Assembly: GCA_046295175.1 (NCBI GenBank)
Contig: JBKBNY010000001.1
Span: 1,178,001-1,242,000 of the forward strand
DNA from: JALOLV01 sp046295175
GTDB lineage: Bacteria > Bacteroidota > Bacteroidia > Cytophagales > Spirosomataceae
Length of the DNA: 64,000 nt
Direction: 5' to 3'
Position 1 is the first letter of the stretch, and every line of letters starts with the position of its first letter. Below, one piece after another: positions 34,108 through 42,367 of the stretch. Below the pieces are notes generated by a model. That model had not been told where the DNA came from, searched no databases, and saw nothing but the letters and a program-made list of their open reading frames with translations. The position numbers were made by a program, and so were the translations under genes.

Positions 34108-35295
34108 TTATAACATTACCTCTTTCAATGCCAGCCAAGTCATTAATCCTGCACCGATTTCGAGGGCTGATTCGTCAATATCAAAAGTTGGAGTATGAAC
34201 TCCCGAGATGATTCCACGAGCTTCGTTACGGGTTCCGAGACGATAAAAACACGAATCTACTACTTGCGAATAAAACGCAAAATCTTCGCCCGCCATCCAC
34301 AAATCGAGGTCAATCACATTATCGGCACCCATAAACTCGATAGCCGCCGATTTCATTCGACGAGTCAATTCTGGATGATTTTTTAAGAACGGATAGCCTC
34401 TCACAATTTCAAATTCGCACGTACCGCCCATTGCTTCGGTAATTCCCTCTGCCATTTTTTTCATGCGTCTAAGTCCATCTTCACGCCATTCTTCGTCCAT
34501 GCAGCGGAAAGTCCCCTGAATCGTCACTTCGTTCGGAATCACATTGGTTACGCCATCGGCAATGAATCTACCAAAAGAAAGCACCGACGGATTGGCTGGT
34601 TTACGATTACGAGAAATAATCTGCTGCAACGAAACTATCACGTGCGAGGCTATCAACACGGGGTCAATCAGTTGGTCGGGCATGGCTCCGTGTCCGCCTT
34701 TGCCTTTGATTGTCATGTAGATTTCATCGGTACTCGCCATGTACATACCCTCACGAAAACCAATTTTACCAACGGGTACATTGGGAGCAACGTGCTGCCC
34801 AAGCATACTTGCAGGTGCAGGGTTTTGCAAAACCCCTTCTTTAATCATGATTGATGCTCCGCCGGGGGCTTTTTCTTCGGCTGGTTGAAAAACTAATTTC
34901 ACCGTACCGTCGAATTCACCTTTGAGTTGGGTCAAAATCTTGGCCGTACCAAGCAACGAGGCCGTGTGTACATCATGCCCGCAGGCGTGCATAACTCCCT
35001 CATTTTGAGACTTATACGGCACATCGTTTTTCTCGTAAATTGGCAAAGCATCCATATCGGCACGAAGCCCAACCACTCGGTTTTCGGCATTACGGCCTTC
35101 GATGGTTGCAACCAAACCCGTGTTGGCGATGGGTTCGGGCTGAATACCCAATTCTTTGAGTTTTTCGGCTACAAATTTCTGGGTATTGAATTCTTGAAAA
35201 GAGAGTTCGGGATTGGTATGTAGGTAGCGGCGATTGGCTACGATTTCGCCCGCATATTCTTTGGCCAAAGCCTTGATTTTCGATTCTAAAGACAT
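34108..35295 (-). CDS. M20-family amidohydrolase/peptidase
   Basis: 395 residues from the ATG at 35295; the frame is open to 35352 but MSLESKIKALAKEYAGEIV is the usual start. Metal-binding motifs are HACGHDVHTASLLG (Cys/His bridging site) and FQPAEEKAPGGA (Glu pair), with GQHVAP and the closing MAGEDFAFYSQ. Relatives remove acyl groups from N-acyl amino acids (hippurate or aminobenzoyl-glutamate hydrolases). The RidA gene lies 106 bp upstream on the same strand. Confidence 0.93.
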   Translation of the reverse strand: MSLESKIKALAKEYAGEIVANRRYLHTNPELSFQEFNTQKFVAEKLKELGIQPEPIANTGLVATIEGRNAENRVVGLRADMDALPIYEKNDVPYKSQNEGVMHACGHDVHTASLLGTAKILTQLKGEFDGTVKLVFQPAEEKAPGGASIMIKEGVLQNPAPASMLGQHVAPNVPVGKIGFREGMYMASTDEIYMTIKGKGGHGAMPDQLIDPVLIASHVIVSLQQIISRNRKPANPSVLSFGRFIADGVTNVIPNEVTIQGTFRCMDEEWREDGLRRMKKMAEGITEAMGGTCEFEIVRGYPFLKNHPELTRRMKSAAIEFMGADNVIDLDLWMAGEDFAFYSQVVDSCFYRLGTRNEARGIISGVHTPTFDIDESALEIGAGLMTWLALKEVML

Positions 35296-35384
35296 ATTTT
35301 CTAAAATATAAATTAGCAAATGAATGAATCGAGAATAAGTGAATAAAAACAATTCTCAATCTACTTTTTGATTCATTCAAGTCA

Positions 35385-35392
35385 CAAATATA
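35385..35392 (-). promoter_or_regulatory. Candidate -7 promoter element for the M20 gene
   Basis: Minus-strand TATATTTG fits TAnnTTTG, 90 bp before the ATG at 35295, in the gap after the RidA gene. The M20 gene may therefore have its own promoter. Confidence 0.45.
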
Positions 35393-35400
35393 CGGCAATT

Positions 35401-35859
35401 TTATTTCTTACGAACTTTCCAAGGTAATGCCGCAACTACTGCAATTTCGATATTGGCTCCACCGGGCAGATTTGCAACCCCGATGGTTGTTCGAGCCGGA
35501 AAATCACCCGTAAAATATTTGCCATAAATTTCATTGACTTTGCCAAATGCTCCGATGTCTTTTATGTAGATAGTTGTATTGACAATGTCACTGAGTTTTG
35601 CCCCCGATGCTTCTAATATGGTTTTGATATTCGCCATAATCTGAACAGTTTCGGCTTCTACCCCACCCTCCACGAGTTTTCTATCGGCAGGATTCAGTCC
35701 GATTTGTCCAGCTACAAAAACAAATCCGTTTGATTTGACCGCCTGCGAATACGGAGCAATTGGCATTGGTGCTTTATCGGTCTTAACGATTTCTTTTTGC
35801 TGCGAAAAGGCGATTTTGCCCGAAAGAATTAGAAAAATAAATAAAATTGATTTTTTCAT
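35401..35859 (-). CDS. RidA-family protein with signal peptide
   Basis: 152 residues. Residues 1-19 (MKKSILFIFLILSGKIAFS) form a signal peptide, so this member is exported. The RidA core shows APMPIAPYSQAVKSNGFVFVAGQIG, NIKTILEASGA, TTIYIKDI and PARTTIGVANLPGGANIEI. The Arg in PARTT is the residue that anchors the carboxylate in active RidA proteins. Cytoplasmic RidA removes toxic enamine/imine intermediates; the purpose of an exported form is unknown. Confidence 0.9.
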   Translation of the reverse strand: MKKSILFIFLILSGKIAFSQQKEIVKTDKAPMPIAPYSQAVKSNGFVFVAGQIGLNPADRKLVEGGVEAETVQIMANIKTILEASGAKLSDIVNTTIYIKDIGAFGKVNEIYGKYFTGDFPARTTIGVANLPGGANIEIAVVAALPWKVRKK

Positions 35860-35960
35860 AAGTAGTTAATCAAAGTTTACAACAATCTGAATATCAGTTT
35901 ATTATCTGTATTTAGCGATTGACAAATTTAAAAACGGAGAAAATCTAATGATGAATGCAT

Positions 35961-36263
35961 TCAAGGATTTGTCCCCTGCCAATGTTTCATTTCTTCTTCG
36001 ATAAAATGATTTACCAAGTCGGTATAAAGTTTTTCGATGGCATCGGGGCTGAGCCCGTTTTCGATAGCCCATTCTCGGCGTTTTATGAGCATTGCCTTGA
36101 AGCGTTCGGGAGCGGCTACCGCTGTGGCCGAAGTCTTAAATTTGGCAGCGGCTTTTACGTAACCAAATCTTTTGCCGATGAGTCCAATAATTTGTTTATC
36201 GAGGTCGTCAATTTCGAGGCGAATGTCGTTCATATCCTGACATTCTTCGGGAGTTTTTATCAT
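35961..36263 (-). CDS. PchB-like isochorismate lyase/chorismate mutase (AroQ fold)
   Basis: 100 residues. The sequence follows PchB almost end to end: KTPEECQDMNDIRLEIDDLD at the start, KRFGYVKAAAKFK, APERFKAML and WAIENGL. Arg15, Arg32 and Lys43 match the substrate-binding Arg14, Arg31 and Lys42 of PchB. The position of PchB Gln90 is Glu91 here, which may shift the balance between lyase and mutase activity. No isochorismate synthase is nearby. It ends in a run with the O6-methylguanine methyltransferase gene, 4 bp apart on the same strand. Confidence 0.85.
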   Translation of the reverse strand: MIKTPEECQDMNDIRLEIDDLDKQIIGLIGKRFGYVKAAAKFKTSATAVAAPERFKAMLIKRREWAIENGLSPDAIEKLYTDLVNHFIEEEMKHWQGTNP

Positions 36264-36267
36264 TTTT

Positions 36268-36753
36268 TTAGAATAAAGTCAGTGTTCCGTTGGCAATTCG
36301 GTCTTCGTGGTCGAGCAGCCATCGTTTTTTGTCGAGGCCACCCGCATAACCAACCAATTTACCATCGGCACCGATAACTCGATGACACGGCACGATGATT
36401 CCTAACTGGTTTTTGCCATTGGCCGAACCCGCCGCCCGAATCACCTTTTCGTCGCCCAATCGGCGAGCCAATTCAAGATACGAGATTGTTCTACCAAACG
36501 GTATTTTCAATAATTCGGCCCAAACTCTTTGTTGAAAATCAGTGCCTTCTTGCTCGATTCTGAAATCGAAAATCCGTCTTTTGCCCCAAAAATATTCGTT
36601 TAGTTGCTCAATACATTCCCCAAAAATCGCAGGTAGGTGTTCGCTCGCTGTTTGTTTTGTTGATTTTACAAAATTAACAGCATTGATAGCCTCATCGGAA
36701 CCAATGATTTCGAGTTCGCCCGCGGGTGAGTCTATGTAAGTGAGGTATTGCAT
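36268..36753 (-). CDS. ogt: Methylated-DNA-protein cysteine methyltransferase
   Basis: 161 residues. Cys123 in GIIVPCHRVIGADGKLVGYAGGLDKK is the methyl-accepting residue, preceded by TDFQQRVWAELLKIPFGRTISYLELA (DNA-binding helices). It repairs O6-alkylguanine by irreversible transfer of the alkyl group to itself. There is no N-terminal Ada regulatory domain. It lies 4 bp upstream of the PchB-like gene. Confidence 0.93.
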   Translation of the reverse strand: MQYLTYIDSPAGELEIIGSDEAINAVNFVKSTKQTASEHLPAIFGECIEQLNEYFWGKRRIFDFRIEQEGTDFQQRVWAELLKIPFGRTISYLELARRLGDEKVIRAAGSANGKNQLGIIVPCHRVIGADGKLVGYAGGLDKKRWLLDHEDRIANGTLTLF

Positions 36754-36815
36754 TGAAGGCGAACGGAAAAATGGAAAACGGAGAAAGTAAAATTTGTATT
36801 CCGTTTTCTTGATTT

Positions 36816-37601
36816 CTAATGACTGAATTTGTCTAATTGCTTTACCAAAACCTCAAAATCTTTAGGATACGGAGCTTCGATTTTGACGTATTCTTCATTC
36901 ATTAACCTAAACGATAACGAATGAGCGTGTAGTGCCACTCGCTTCATCAATGGCAATTCTTCTGTTCCTTTTTTGAGGTTAAATTTCTTGCTTTTGAGTT
37001 GCGAAAGATAAATATCATCTCCGCCGTAGGTTGGGTCGCAAACAATTGGGGCTTTGAGGCACTGCAAATGGATACGGATTTGGTGCATACGTCCCGTAAT
37101 CGGAATGCACTCGACCAAAGTATGGTGGCGGTAGGCCTTAATCGTAAAAAATACAGTCTCGGCTGGTTTGCCTTTTACTCTATCGATTTTTACGGCAGTA
37201 CCGTCTTTGAGCGGAGCGATTGGAAGATAAACCGAGATACTGTCGAAATCATAAACGCCATTGACCACCGCATGATAACGCTTGGTTACGTGGCGGTTCT
37301 CGAATTGCATCGAAAGGCTACGATATGATGCCGGATTTTTGGCAATTGCCAAGACGCCCGACGTCTCTTTGTCGAGTCGGTGGCATAGCTGGGCATCGGC
37401 ATGATAGGCTTTTGCCAAACGCAAAATACTCTGGTGTTTGTCTTGGGTACGCTCGTCGAGACTCGCAAGATACGGTGGCTTGTTGATGACAATATAATCT
37501 TCGTCTTCAAAGATAATTAGGTCTTTGAAGTCGGTTACTTTAGCCGCTTTTTTATACTCGGTTTTTGGTTCTTGCTCAAAAAATTCTTCTAAATCTATCA
37601 T
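36816..37601 (-). CDS. RluA-family pseudouridine synthase
   Basis: 261 residues from the ATG at 37601; the frame runs two codons further to a TTG. The catalytic Asp lies in CHRLDKETSGVLAIAKN, and RMHQIRIHLQ and ADPTYGG-like CDPTYGGDD are further family motifs. It has no S4 domain. A short acidic N-terminal extension (DLEEFFEQEPKTEYKKAAK) precedes the catalytic core. The RNA target is uncertain; RluC, RluA and TruC types cannot be told apart here. Confidence 0.9.
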   Translation of the reverse strand: MIDLEEFFEQEPKTEYKKAAKVTDFKDLIIFEDEDYIVINKPPYLASLDERTQDKHQSILRLAKAYHADAQLCHRLDKETSGVLAIAKNPASYRSLSMQFENRHVTKRYHAVVNGVYDFDSISVYLPIAPLKDGTAVKIDRVKGKPAETVFFTIKAYRHHTLVECIPITGRMHQIRIHLQCLKAPIVCDPTYGGDDIYLSQLKSKKFNLKKGTEELPLMKRVALHAHSLSFRLMNEEYVKIEAPYPKDFEVLVKQLDKFSH

Positions 37602-37826
37602 TAACAAAAATTTAATCGTGTTATTTTTTATCGGCTGAAAATTCAGAATTTACTGACAAAATCCAGCAATAATTACAAAAAGCTAATATCATTGATACAA
37701 ATATCGTTATTAAGTTACTAACCCCAATCATAAAGTTTTAGTTTCGAGGTGGTTATACGTAAAATAGCATATTTAGGATTGTACTTTTTTTTGATTAAAT
37801 TGCACATCCCTAAAACATAATAAAAC

Positions 37827-38921
37827 ATGAATTATACTAAAATTAAATTTGTCAATAAAGCTAAATCCAACTTCTTTGGCGACCTCCGAACCAAAATTGA
37901 TGAATACTTCGAGCAAAATCACCTCTCAAAATGTGGCGGCAATAAACTCATTATTAAGGCTCTGTTTATGATTGGTTTGTACATCATTCCGTACTTTTTG
38001 ATGCTGACGTTTACTTTTACAGGCTTACAGATGTTTTTGATGTGCATCATCATGGGCTTTGGTGTGGCTGGTGTCGGGATGTCGGTTATGCATGATGCCA
38101 TTCATGGGTCGTTTTCGTCGAAGCCTTGGGTCAATAAAGTCTTCGGAGCAACTATCTATTTTTTGGGTGGAAACGCTTACAACTGGGATGTTCAACACAA
38201 TAAACTACACCATACTTACACCAATGTACACGGTGTTGACGAAGACATTACGGGTAAACCTTTTTTGAGGTTATCTTACGACGATAAGCTGAAAAGTATT
38301 CACCGTTTTCAGCATTTTTATGCGTTTTTTCTTTATAGTTTGATGACGATTTCGTTTTTATGGAAGGATTTTAAAGAAATCTATCTGTATAACCAAATGG
38401 CTAAAAGCGGAATCGTGAAGGCCTATCCACGCAAAGAATTGGTCATTTTGTTTATTACTAAGATTCTATATGTTTTGTTTATCTTCGGGATACCGATTGT
38501 GTTTACAAACAATATTTCGATTGGCGAATGGGCGATTGGCTTTATGGCAATGCACTGCACCGCAGGTTTGATATTGACAACGGTCTTTCAGTTGGCTCAC
38601 GTTGTCGAGGGTGTTGACCAACCCTTACCCGATGAGCGAGGAACGATAGAAAACGCTTGGGCGATTCACCAATTGATGACAACCGCCAATTTTTCTGGCA
38701 AAAACAAGATTTTATCGTGGTATATCGGTGGCTTAGATTATCAAGTCGAGCATCACCTTTTTCCAAATATCTCTCATGTTCATTATCCTGCTATTGCTAA
38801 AATTGTAAAAACTACCGCCGAACAATACGGGATTCCGTATAACAACAAAGGTAGTTTTCAGGTGGCGGTAGGCTCGCACGTGCGTATGTTAAGAGACATG
38901 GGCAGGTACGAAGCGGCATAA
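37827..38921 (+). CDS. Membrane fatty-acid desaturase
   Basis: 364 residues. Three histidine boxes mark a di-iron acyl-lipid or acyl-CoA desaturase: HDAIHGSF (about residue 90), HNKLHHTYTN (about 127) and QVEHHLFPNISH (about 307). Two pairs of membrane spans lie at about 45-85 and 165-255. It lacks a cytochrome b5 domain, so it needs a separate electron donor. The QVEHHLFP box resembles front-end and linoleoyl-type desaturases. It probably adjusts membrane fluidity. Confidence 0.92.
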   Translation: MNYTKIKFVNKAKSNFFGDLRTKIDEYFEQNHLSKCGGNKLIIKALFMIGLYIIPYFLMLTFTFTGLQMFLMCIIMGFGVAGVGMSVMHDAIHGSFSSKPWVNKVFGATIYFLGGNAYNWDVQHNKLHHTYTNVHGVDEDITGKPFLRLSYDDKLKSIHRFQHFYAFFLYSLMTISFLWKDFKEIYLYNQMAKSGIVKAYPRKELVILFITKILYVLFIFGIPIVFTNNISIGEWAIGFMAMHCTAGLILTTVFQLAHVVEGVDQPLPDERGTIENAWAIHQLMTTANFSGKNKILSWYIGGLDYQVEHHLFPNISHVHYPAIAKIVKTTAEQYGIPYNNKGSFQVAVGSHVRMLRDMGRYEAA

Positions 38922-38939
38922 AATCTTAAACTATTTGTT

Positions 38940-39062
38940 AAAATAGTTCATGTTATTAGTTAATGGTTAATCGTTAAAAATTGGTAATCAGTGAGTTAGC
39001 AATTTCTATTAACAAATGGTTAGCCGTTACGAGAACTATTTTCGATTAACCTCTTACTTGTG
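38940..39062. repeat. Intergenic element of the ATTAAC type, copy 3
   Basis: Shares the words GTTAATCGTTAAAAATTGGTAATCA and CGATTAACCTCTTAC (39043-39057) with the elements at 27315-27490 and 30730-30792. It lies just upstream of the NUDIX gene. Confidence 0.45.
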
Positions 39063-39085
39063 AGTAAATAGTAATTTAATAATTG

Positions 39086-39484
39086 ATGCGACAGATTGAC
39101 AAACTTGCTTGGATTGAGATAAAAGACAAGGCAATTTTGATGACAAAAAGCTACGGAAAAGACGTGTTTTATATTCCGGGTGGTAAAAGAGAAATTGGCG
39201 AAACAGACGAGCAAGCTTTACTCCGAGAAATTTACGAAGAATTGAATGTTTCTATCGACGCAAAAACTTTAAATTTTATCGGTGTTTTTGAAGCACAAGC
39301 CCACGGCCACCCCGAAGGAACTACGGTAAAAATGACCTGCTATTCGGGTAAATACTCAGGGCAATTGCGGGTGAGTTCAGAAATCGAAGAGATTAGCTGG
39401 TATCAGTATTCTGACAAAGACAAAGTAGCGTGGGTTGATAAATTAATCTTCGACCACTTGCACCAAAATGGCTTACTTGCTTGA
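39086..39484 (+). CDS. NUDIX hydrolase
   Basis: 132 residues from the ATG at 39086. The NUDIX box is GGKREIGETDEQALLREIYEELNV, matching GX5EX7REUXEEXGU except for Asn in the last Gly position. The family cleaves nucleoside diphosphates linked to another group, often for housecleaning. The substrate is not predictable. It converges on the WYL-regulator operon with a shared terminator. Confidence 0.9.
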   Translation: MRQIDKLAWIEIKDKAILMTKSYGKDVFYIPGGKREIGETDEQALLREIYEELNVSIDAKTLNFIGVFEAQAHGHPEGTTVKMTCYSGKYSGQLRVSSEIEEISWYQYSDKDKVAWVDKLIFDHLHQNGLLA

Positions 39485-39496
39485 TAAAATAAACTG

Positions 39497-39522
39497 AAAA
39501 GCGAAACTGGTGTTTCGCTTTT
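39497..39522. terminator. Bidirectional terminator between NUDIX and MmcQ/YjbR genes
   Basis: AAAAGCGAAAC pairs perfectly with GTTTCGCTTTT around TGGT and runs into more T residues. Confidence 0.85.
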
Positions 39523-39858
39523 TTATTTCTTCCTCTTCTTGGCAGAACCAGCATTCTGTTCTACATTTCGGTAGGCTACTTCAAGCACTTCTATGAACTC
39601 CGATTTCTTGATTCGGTTCAAATCTACGTGTGTCCAGCCGTGCGTTCCCCATTTGTTTGGTACGGGATAAATCGCTTCGTTTTCGCAGAAAATCGCTTGT
39701 TGTTCGGGCGTAAGCCGAATCGTTATCCACTTATTTTCGATATTGAAAGTAGCAAAAATCTTTCCTTTCAATTTATAAGCAGGTTTATCAAAGTGGGGTT
39801 CTTCGGTGGCATTTGGCATCGAAGATAAGATTTCGTAAGCTGTTTCTACATCTATCAT
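39523..39858 (-). CDS. MmcQ/YjbR-family protein
   Basis: 111 residues of the CyaY-like-fold MmcQ/YjbR family: ETAYEILSSMPNATEEPHFDKPAYKLKGKIFATF, ITIRLTPEQQ and KWGTHGWTHVDLNRI. Members are small, often annotated as DNA-binding, and commonly travel with YdeI-like and SRPBCC genes, as here. The start codon overlaps the preceding gene's stop by four bases (ATGA), so the two are coupled. The final stretch NAGSAKKRKK is basic. Confidence 0.85.
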   Translation of the reverse strand: MIDVETAYEILSSMPNATEEPHFDKPAYKLKGKIFATFNIENKWITIRLTPEQQAIFCENEAIYPVPNKWGTHGWTHVDLNRIKKSEFIEVLEVAYRNVEQNAGSAKKRKK

Positions 39859-40364
39859 TTTTCTAAATCTCGGTAATAGCGTATCATTTCACCGTAACCC
39901 ATGCCCATTTCAAAACCTTTGATGGTCATTGTGATACGTTTGGTTTTGGTTTCGATGGTTTTGGCCGATTCTATCCAGTTTGAATAGTATTTTTGGTGGC
40001 TTTTAGGCAATTTGTTGAATTCGGCCAAAGCTTTAGGTTCGTCTTCGAGACACGCCATCAAATCGGGTGAAATCACAAATTCGTCGGTATCTTCTTCGAG
40101 CGAAACATCTACCATTGCCCCTTCTTTTTTGTGGATATGCCGTCGCATTTCACCATTTATCGGAATGATGAATCCACCATCGCCCATTGGCAAGAGCGAA
40201 ACCATTTTTAGGGCAAAATCATCGATTCTGCCTTTTACCCGATACGTTTTGCGGGTATTGGGTTTTACCTCATTGGCAATATCGGCAGGTATCTCAATGT
40301 AAGTCCAACCAGTTTTTTCGCCTTTGTTATCGAACTTTAGTAATGTAGCCTTAAACGTAACCAT
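39855..40364 (-). CDS. YdeI/OmpD-associated-type protein (DUF1905 domain)
   Basis: 169 residues from the ATG at 40364; a TTG two codons upstream also keeps the frame open. The N-terminal half is a DUF1905 beta-barrel (TFKATLLKFDN...TYRVKGRIDDFALKMVSLLPMGDGGFIIPING). The C-terminal half is the helical bacteriocin-protection-like segment LAEFNKLPKSHQKYYSNWIESAKTIETKTKRI. Function is not established. It is sandwiched in the operon between the SRPBCC and MmcQ genes. Confidence 0.85.
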   Translation of the reverse strand: MVTFKATLLKFDNKGEKTGWTYIEIPADIANEVKPNTRKTYRVKGRIDDFALKMVSLLPMGDGGFIIPINGEMRRHIHKKEGAMVDVSLEEDTDEFVISPDLMACLEDEPKALAEFNKLPKSHQKYYSNWIESAKTIETKTKRITMTIKGFEMGMGYGEMIRYYRDLEK

Positions 40365-40387
40365 ACTCAATTTTACTAAAATTTCTC

Positions 40388-40840
40388 TTAATTCTCAACC
40401 AATTTCTTGATTTCGATTAATATTGGATTCCAGCCTTCGCCGTTGTTGTAAACCTCATCAAATCTTCGCTGGCCATCGGCAACGGTCGAGAAATCGCCTT
40501 GCGTAACCCTCAGAAGTGTTAGGTTTTCGGCACTTTCTAATGAGTACGTTACAGTTGTATGATTTTCGGGAATATCCTCCATCGTGCTGTTTGGGTCGAA
40601 TGTCGTGTATGCCAACAGTCTTTCAGGAATAATATTGACGATTTTACCCGTTACAAAAACCATTTCTTGGCCTTCGTAGCTACCTCGCCAGTCGAGTTTA
40701 CTACCGATTTGCCAGTCAGATACAGTTTCGCAACCAAACATATATTTTTGAGTTTGGGAAGGATTCACCAACGCATCCCAGACTTTGGCAGCATTGGCAT
40801 TGATAACGATTTCATTTTTTACAATAAGTGGCGTAAGCAT
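40388..40840 (-). CDS. SRPBCC/AHSA1-domain protein
   Basis: 150 residues from the ATG at 40840; the frame runs further upstream but MLTPLIVKNEIVINA is the natural start. The hydrophobic-pocket START-like fold is clear from KNEIVINANAAKVWDALVNPSQTQKYMFG, GSKLDWRGSYEGQEMV and the closing long helix. Such proteins bind small hydrophobic ligands or act as Hsp90 co-chaperone-like modules. Operon context with GyrI-like and YdeI-like genes suggests a shared stress or small-molecule role. Confidence 0.87.
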   Translation of the reverse strand: MLTPLIVKNEIVINANAAKVWDALVNPSQTQKYMFGCETVSDWQIGSKLDWRGSYEGQEMVFVTGKIVNIIPERLLAYTTFDPNSTMEDIPENHTTVTYSLESAENLTLLRVTQGDFSTVADGQRRFDEVYNNGEGWNPILIEIKKLVEN

Positions 40841-40899
40841 TTTTGATAGAGTGTTAAGTAAAATGAGTGTTTGAAACATCCTCATTTGGAGTTTTGGGG

Positions 40900-41532
40900 T
40901 TAATTATTTCGTTTTATTGGCTCTCGCAAGATTGTTTTGAGTTTTTCGGGAGGAGTCTTGCGAAAATCAGAAAGATAGATTTCGTGGTGAAAACCGCCTT
41001 TTGATAATTGGTGATGGCTCATAAAATCTCCCAATACTTTGAGAGAGAGGGGTTCTTCACTAAATGCCCCGACGTGCAGCATTTGCACTACTTCGCCTTC
41101 GTCGTAGCTAAAGAAATCTACTTGCTCTATTAGCTCAATTTTCTTTTTTTTGAAGGCATTTTTCTTGGCCGTTTCTAACAAAATTGGTGTGATAAACGAC
41201 GGAATTCGGACGAGCAATCGCCAACTCCACTCGCTCCGTGGAATCATCACAGGGGCATCATCAATCGTAATATCTCGGTATTTGCTTTCATCAAACCACC
41301 AAAGTCCTTCGAGTTTGGCTACCGAAAAATCTTGATTTTGGGCTTTTGATAAGAATTTGAGTGTATAGGCTACCGTGTAGAGTGCTTCTACTTTTTGGCT
41401 GAATTCGTCGGATGATGGGTCGCCCGAACCTAAGATTGAGAGGTATTCGACGGTTCCGAATTGTTGAAATTCGGGTTGGGTTTGGGCAGAGTAATACGAA
41501 CGAAATTTTTGGGTTAAGTCTAACTTTTCCAT
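40900..41532 (-). CDS. GyrI-like small-molecule-binding protein
   Basis: 210 residues from the ATG at 41532; the frame continues seven codons upstream. It matches the GyrI-like family that resembles the ligand domain of SOUL/BmrR-type regulators: LTQKFRSYYSAQTQPEF, YLSILGSGDPSSDEF, LEGLWWFDES and KGGFHHEIYLSDFRKTPPEKLKTILREPI. It has no DNA-binding domain. Relatives bind or hydrolyse hydrophobic compounds. It follows the WYL regulator at 41580-42278 and is likely under its control. Confidence 0.88.
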   Translation of the reverse strand: MEKLDLTQKFRSYYSAQTQPEFQQFGTVEYLSILGSGDPSSDEFSQKVEALYTVAYTLKFLSKAQNQDFSVAKLEGLWWFDESKYRDITIDDAPVMIPRSEWSWRLLVRIPSFITPILLETAKKNAFKKKKIELIEQVDFFSYDEGEVVQMLHVGAFSEEPLSLKVLGDFMSHHQLSKGGFHHEIYLSDFRKTPPEKLKTILREPIKRNN

Positions 41533-41579
41533 GTGAGCTGAGGCATTATTCACAAATTAAATACCTCTCACTGACAACC

Positions 41580-42278
41580 CTATGTCAGTGGCATTTCACT
41601 TCTCCAATTTTCTAAGTACGAATTAATACTTTGGTGTTCGTCCTTACGATACGGCTTATACGTATTTTCAATTTTCTGGATTCTATCCACCCTAAAATCG
41701 CGGTATTCGTGCCTGAGCCAGCACCAAGCTACAATGTGCCAATTTAATCCATAAAAAAGCATTCCGATTGGTTCGAGTTCACGAATACTCACTTCCGATT
41801 TTAGGTTTTGGTAGTGAATCTTTATGATTTGTTTGTGAGCAATTGCATTCTGGATTTCGGAAAGATACTCGAAGTTAGGGCTTGGATAATGCCCCGAATA
41901 TGGTACTAAAGCAGACTCAAACTGCTCGATTTTCTCTTTCTGGGTTGTTTTCAAAACAGCTCTGACTTTATTGAGGGCAGTTGTGAAATGTTTTTGAATG
42001 GATTTATCGGTAAAGCGATTTACCAAATGCTCAATCAATATCAAAGCGTTGGCTTCTTCGGTGCTGAACGTAACGGGTGGCAAAAAATAGCCCTGCATGA
42101 TAAAATAGCCATGATTTGGTTCAAAACCAATCGGAACGCCGATTTCGTTGAGGGCTTTTAAATCACGGTAAACGGTACGGATACTGATTCCGAACTTTTG
42201 TGATAAATGCTCGGCGGTTGTAAATTTTTTAGATTGAATGATGATTAAAATTGCCAAAAGGCGGTCAATGCGATTCAT
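41580..42278 (-). CDS. YafY-type HTH/WYL-domain transcriptional regulator
   Basis: 232 residues. The N-terminal helix-turn-helix is NRIDRLLAILIIIQSKKFTTAEHLSQKFGISIRTVYRDLKAL. The WYL domain (about 140-215) has KIHYQNLKSE, LFYGLNWHIVAWCWLRHEYRDFRVDRIQ. WYL domains sense small ligands, nucleotides or nucleic acid. It heads a five-gene run on the minus strand (GyrI-like, SRPBCC, YdeI-like, MmcQ/YjbR) and probably controls it. It is set off upstream by the hairpin at 42301-42330. Confidence 0.9.
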   Translation of the reverse strand: MNRIDRLLAILIIIQSKKFTTAEHLSQKFGISIRTVYRDLKALNEIGVPIGFEPNHGYFIMQGYFLPPVTFSTEEANALILIEHLVNRFTDKSIQKHFTTALNKVRAVLKTTQKEKIEQFESALVPYSGHYPSPNFEYLSEIQNAIAHKQIIKIHYQNLKSEVSIRELEPIGMLFYGLNWHIVAWCWLRHEYRDFRVDRIQKIENTYKPYRKDEHQSINSYLENWRSEMPLT

Positions 42279-42300
42279 GACTTGAGGGGTTTCAAAATAG

Positions 42301-42330
42301 GTGTGGCACGATTCGTTTATCGTGCCACAC
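42301..42330. terminator. Perfect hairpin between M4 protease and WYL regulator genes
   Basis: GTGTGGCACGAT pairs exactly with ATCGTGCCACAC around TCGTTT. It lies after the M4 gene and before the WYL gene, both on the minus strand. The GTGGCACG core is also found in the repeat elements at 23931-23995, 50168-50220 and 54925-54988. Confidence 0.7.
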
Positions 42331-42367
42331 TTTTGATATAACGTCGGATTGGGGAAATCCGTATTAC

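Noticed and set aside
35955..36377. 140-codon plus-strand frame over the PchB-like and ogt genes
   Set aside because: Antisense shadow; it crosses the junction of two well-supported minus-strand genes.
42301..42330. Operator for the WYL regulator
   Set aside because: A perfect hairpin with GTGGCACG core recurs at unrelated places in the window, so terminator or dispersed repeat is the simpler reading.
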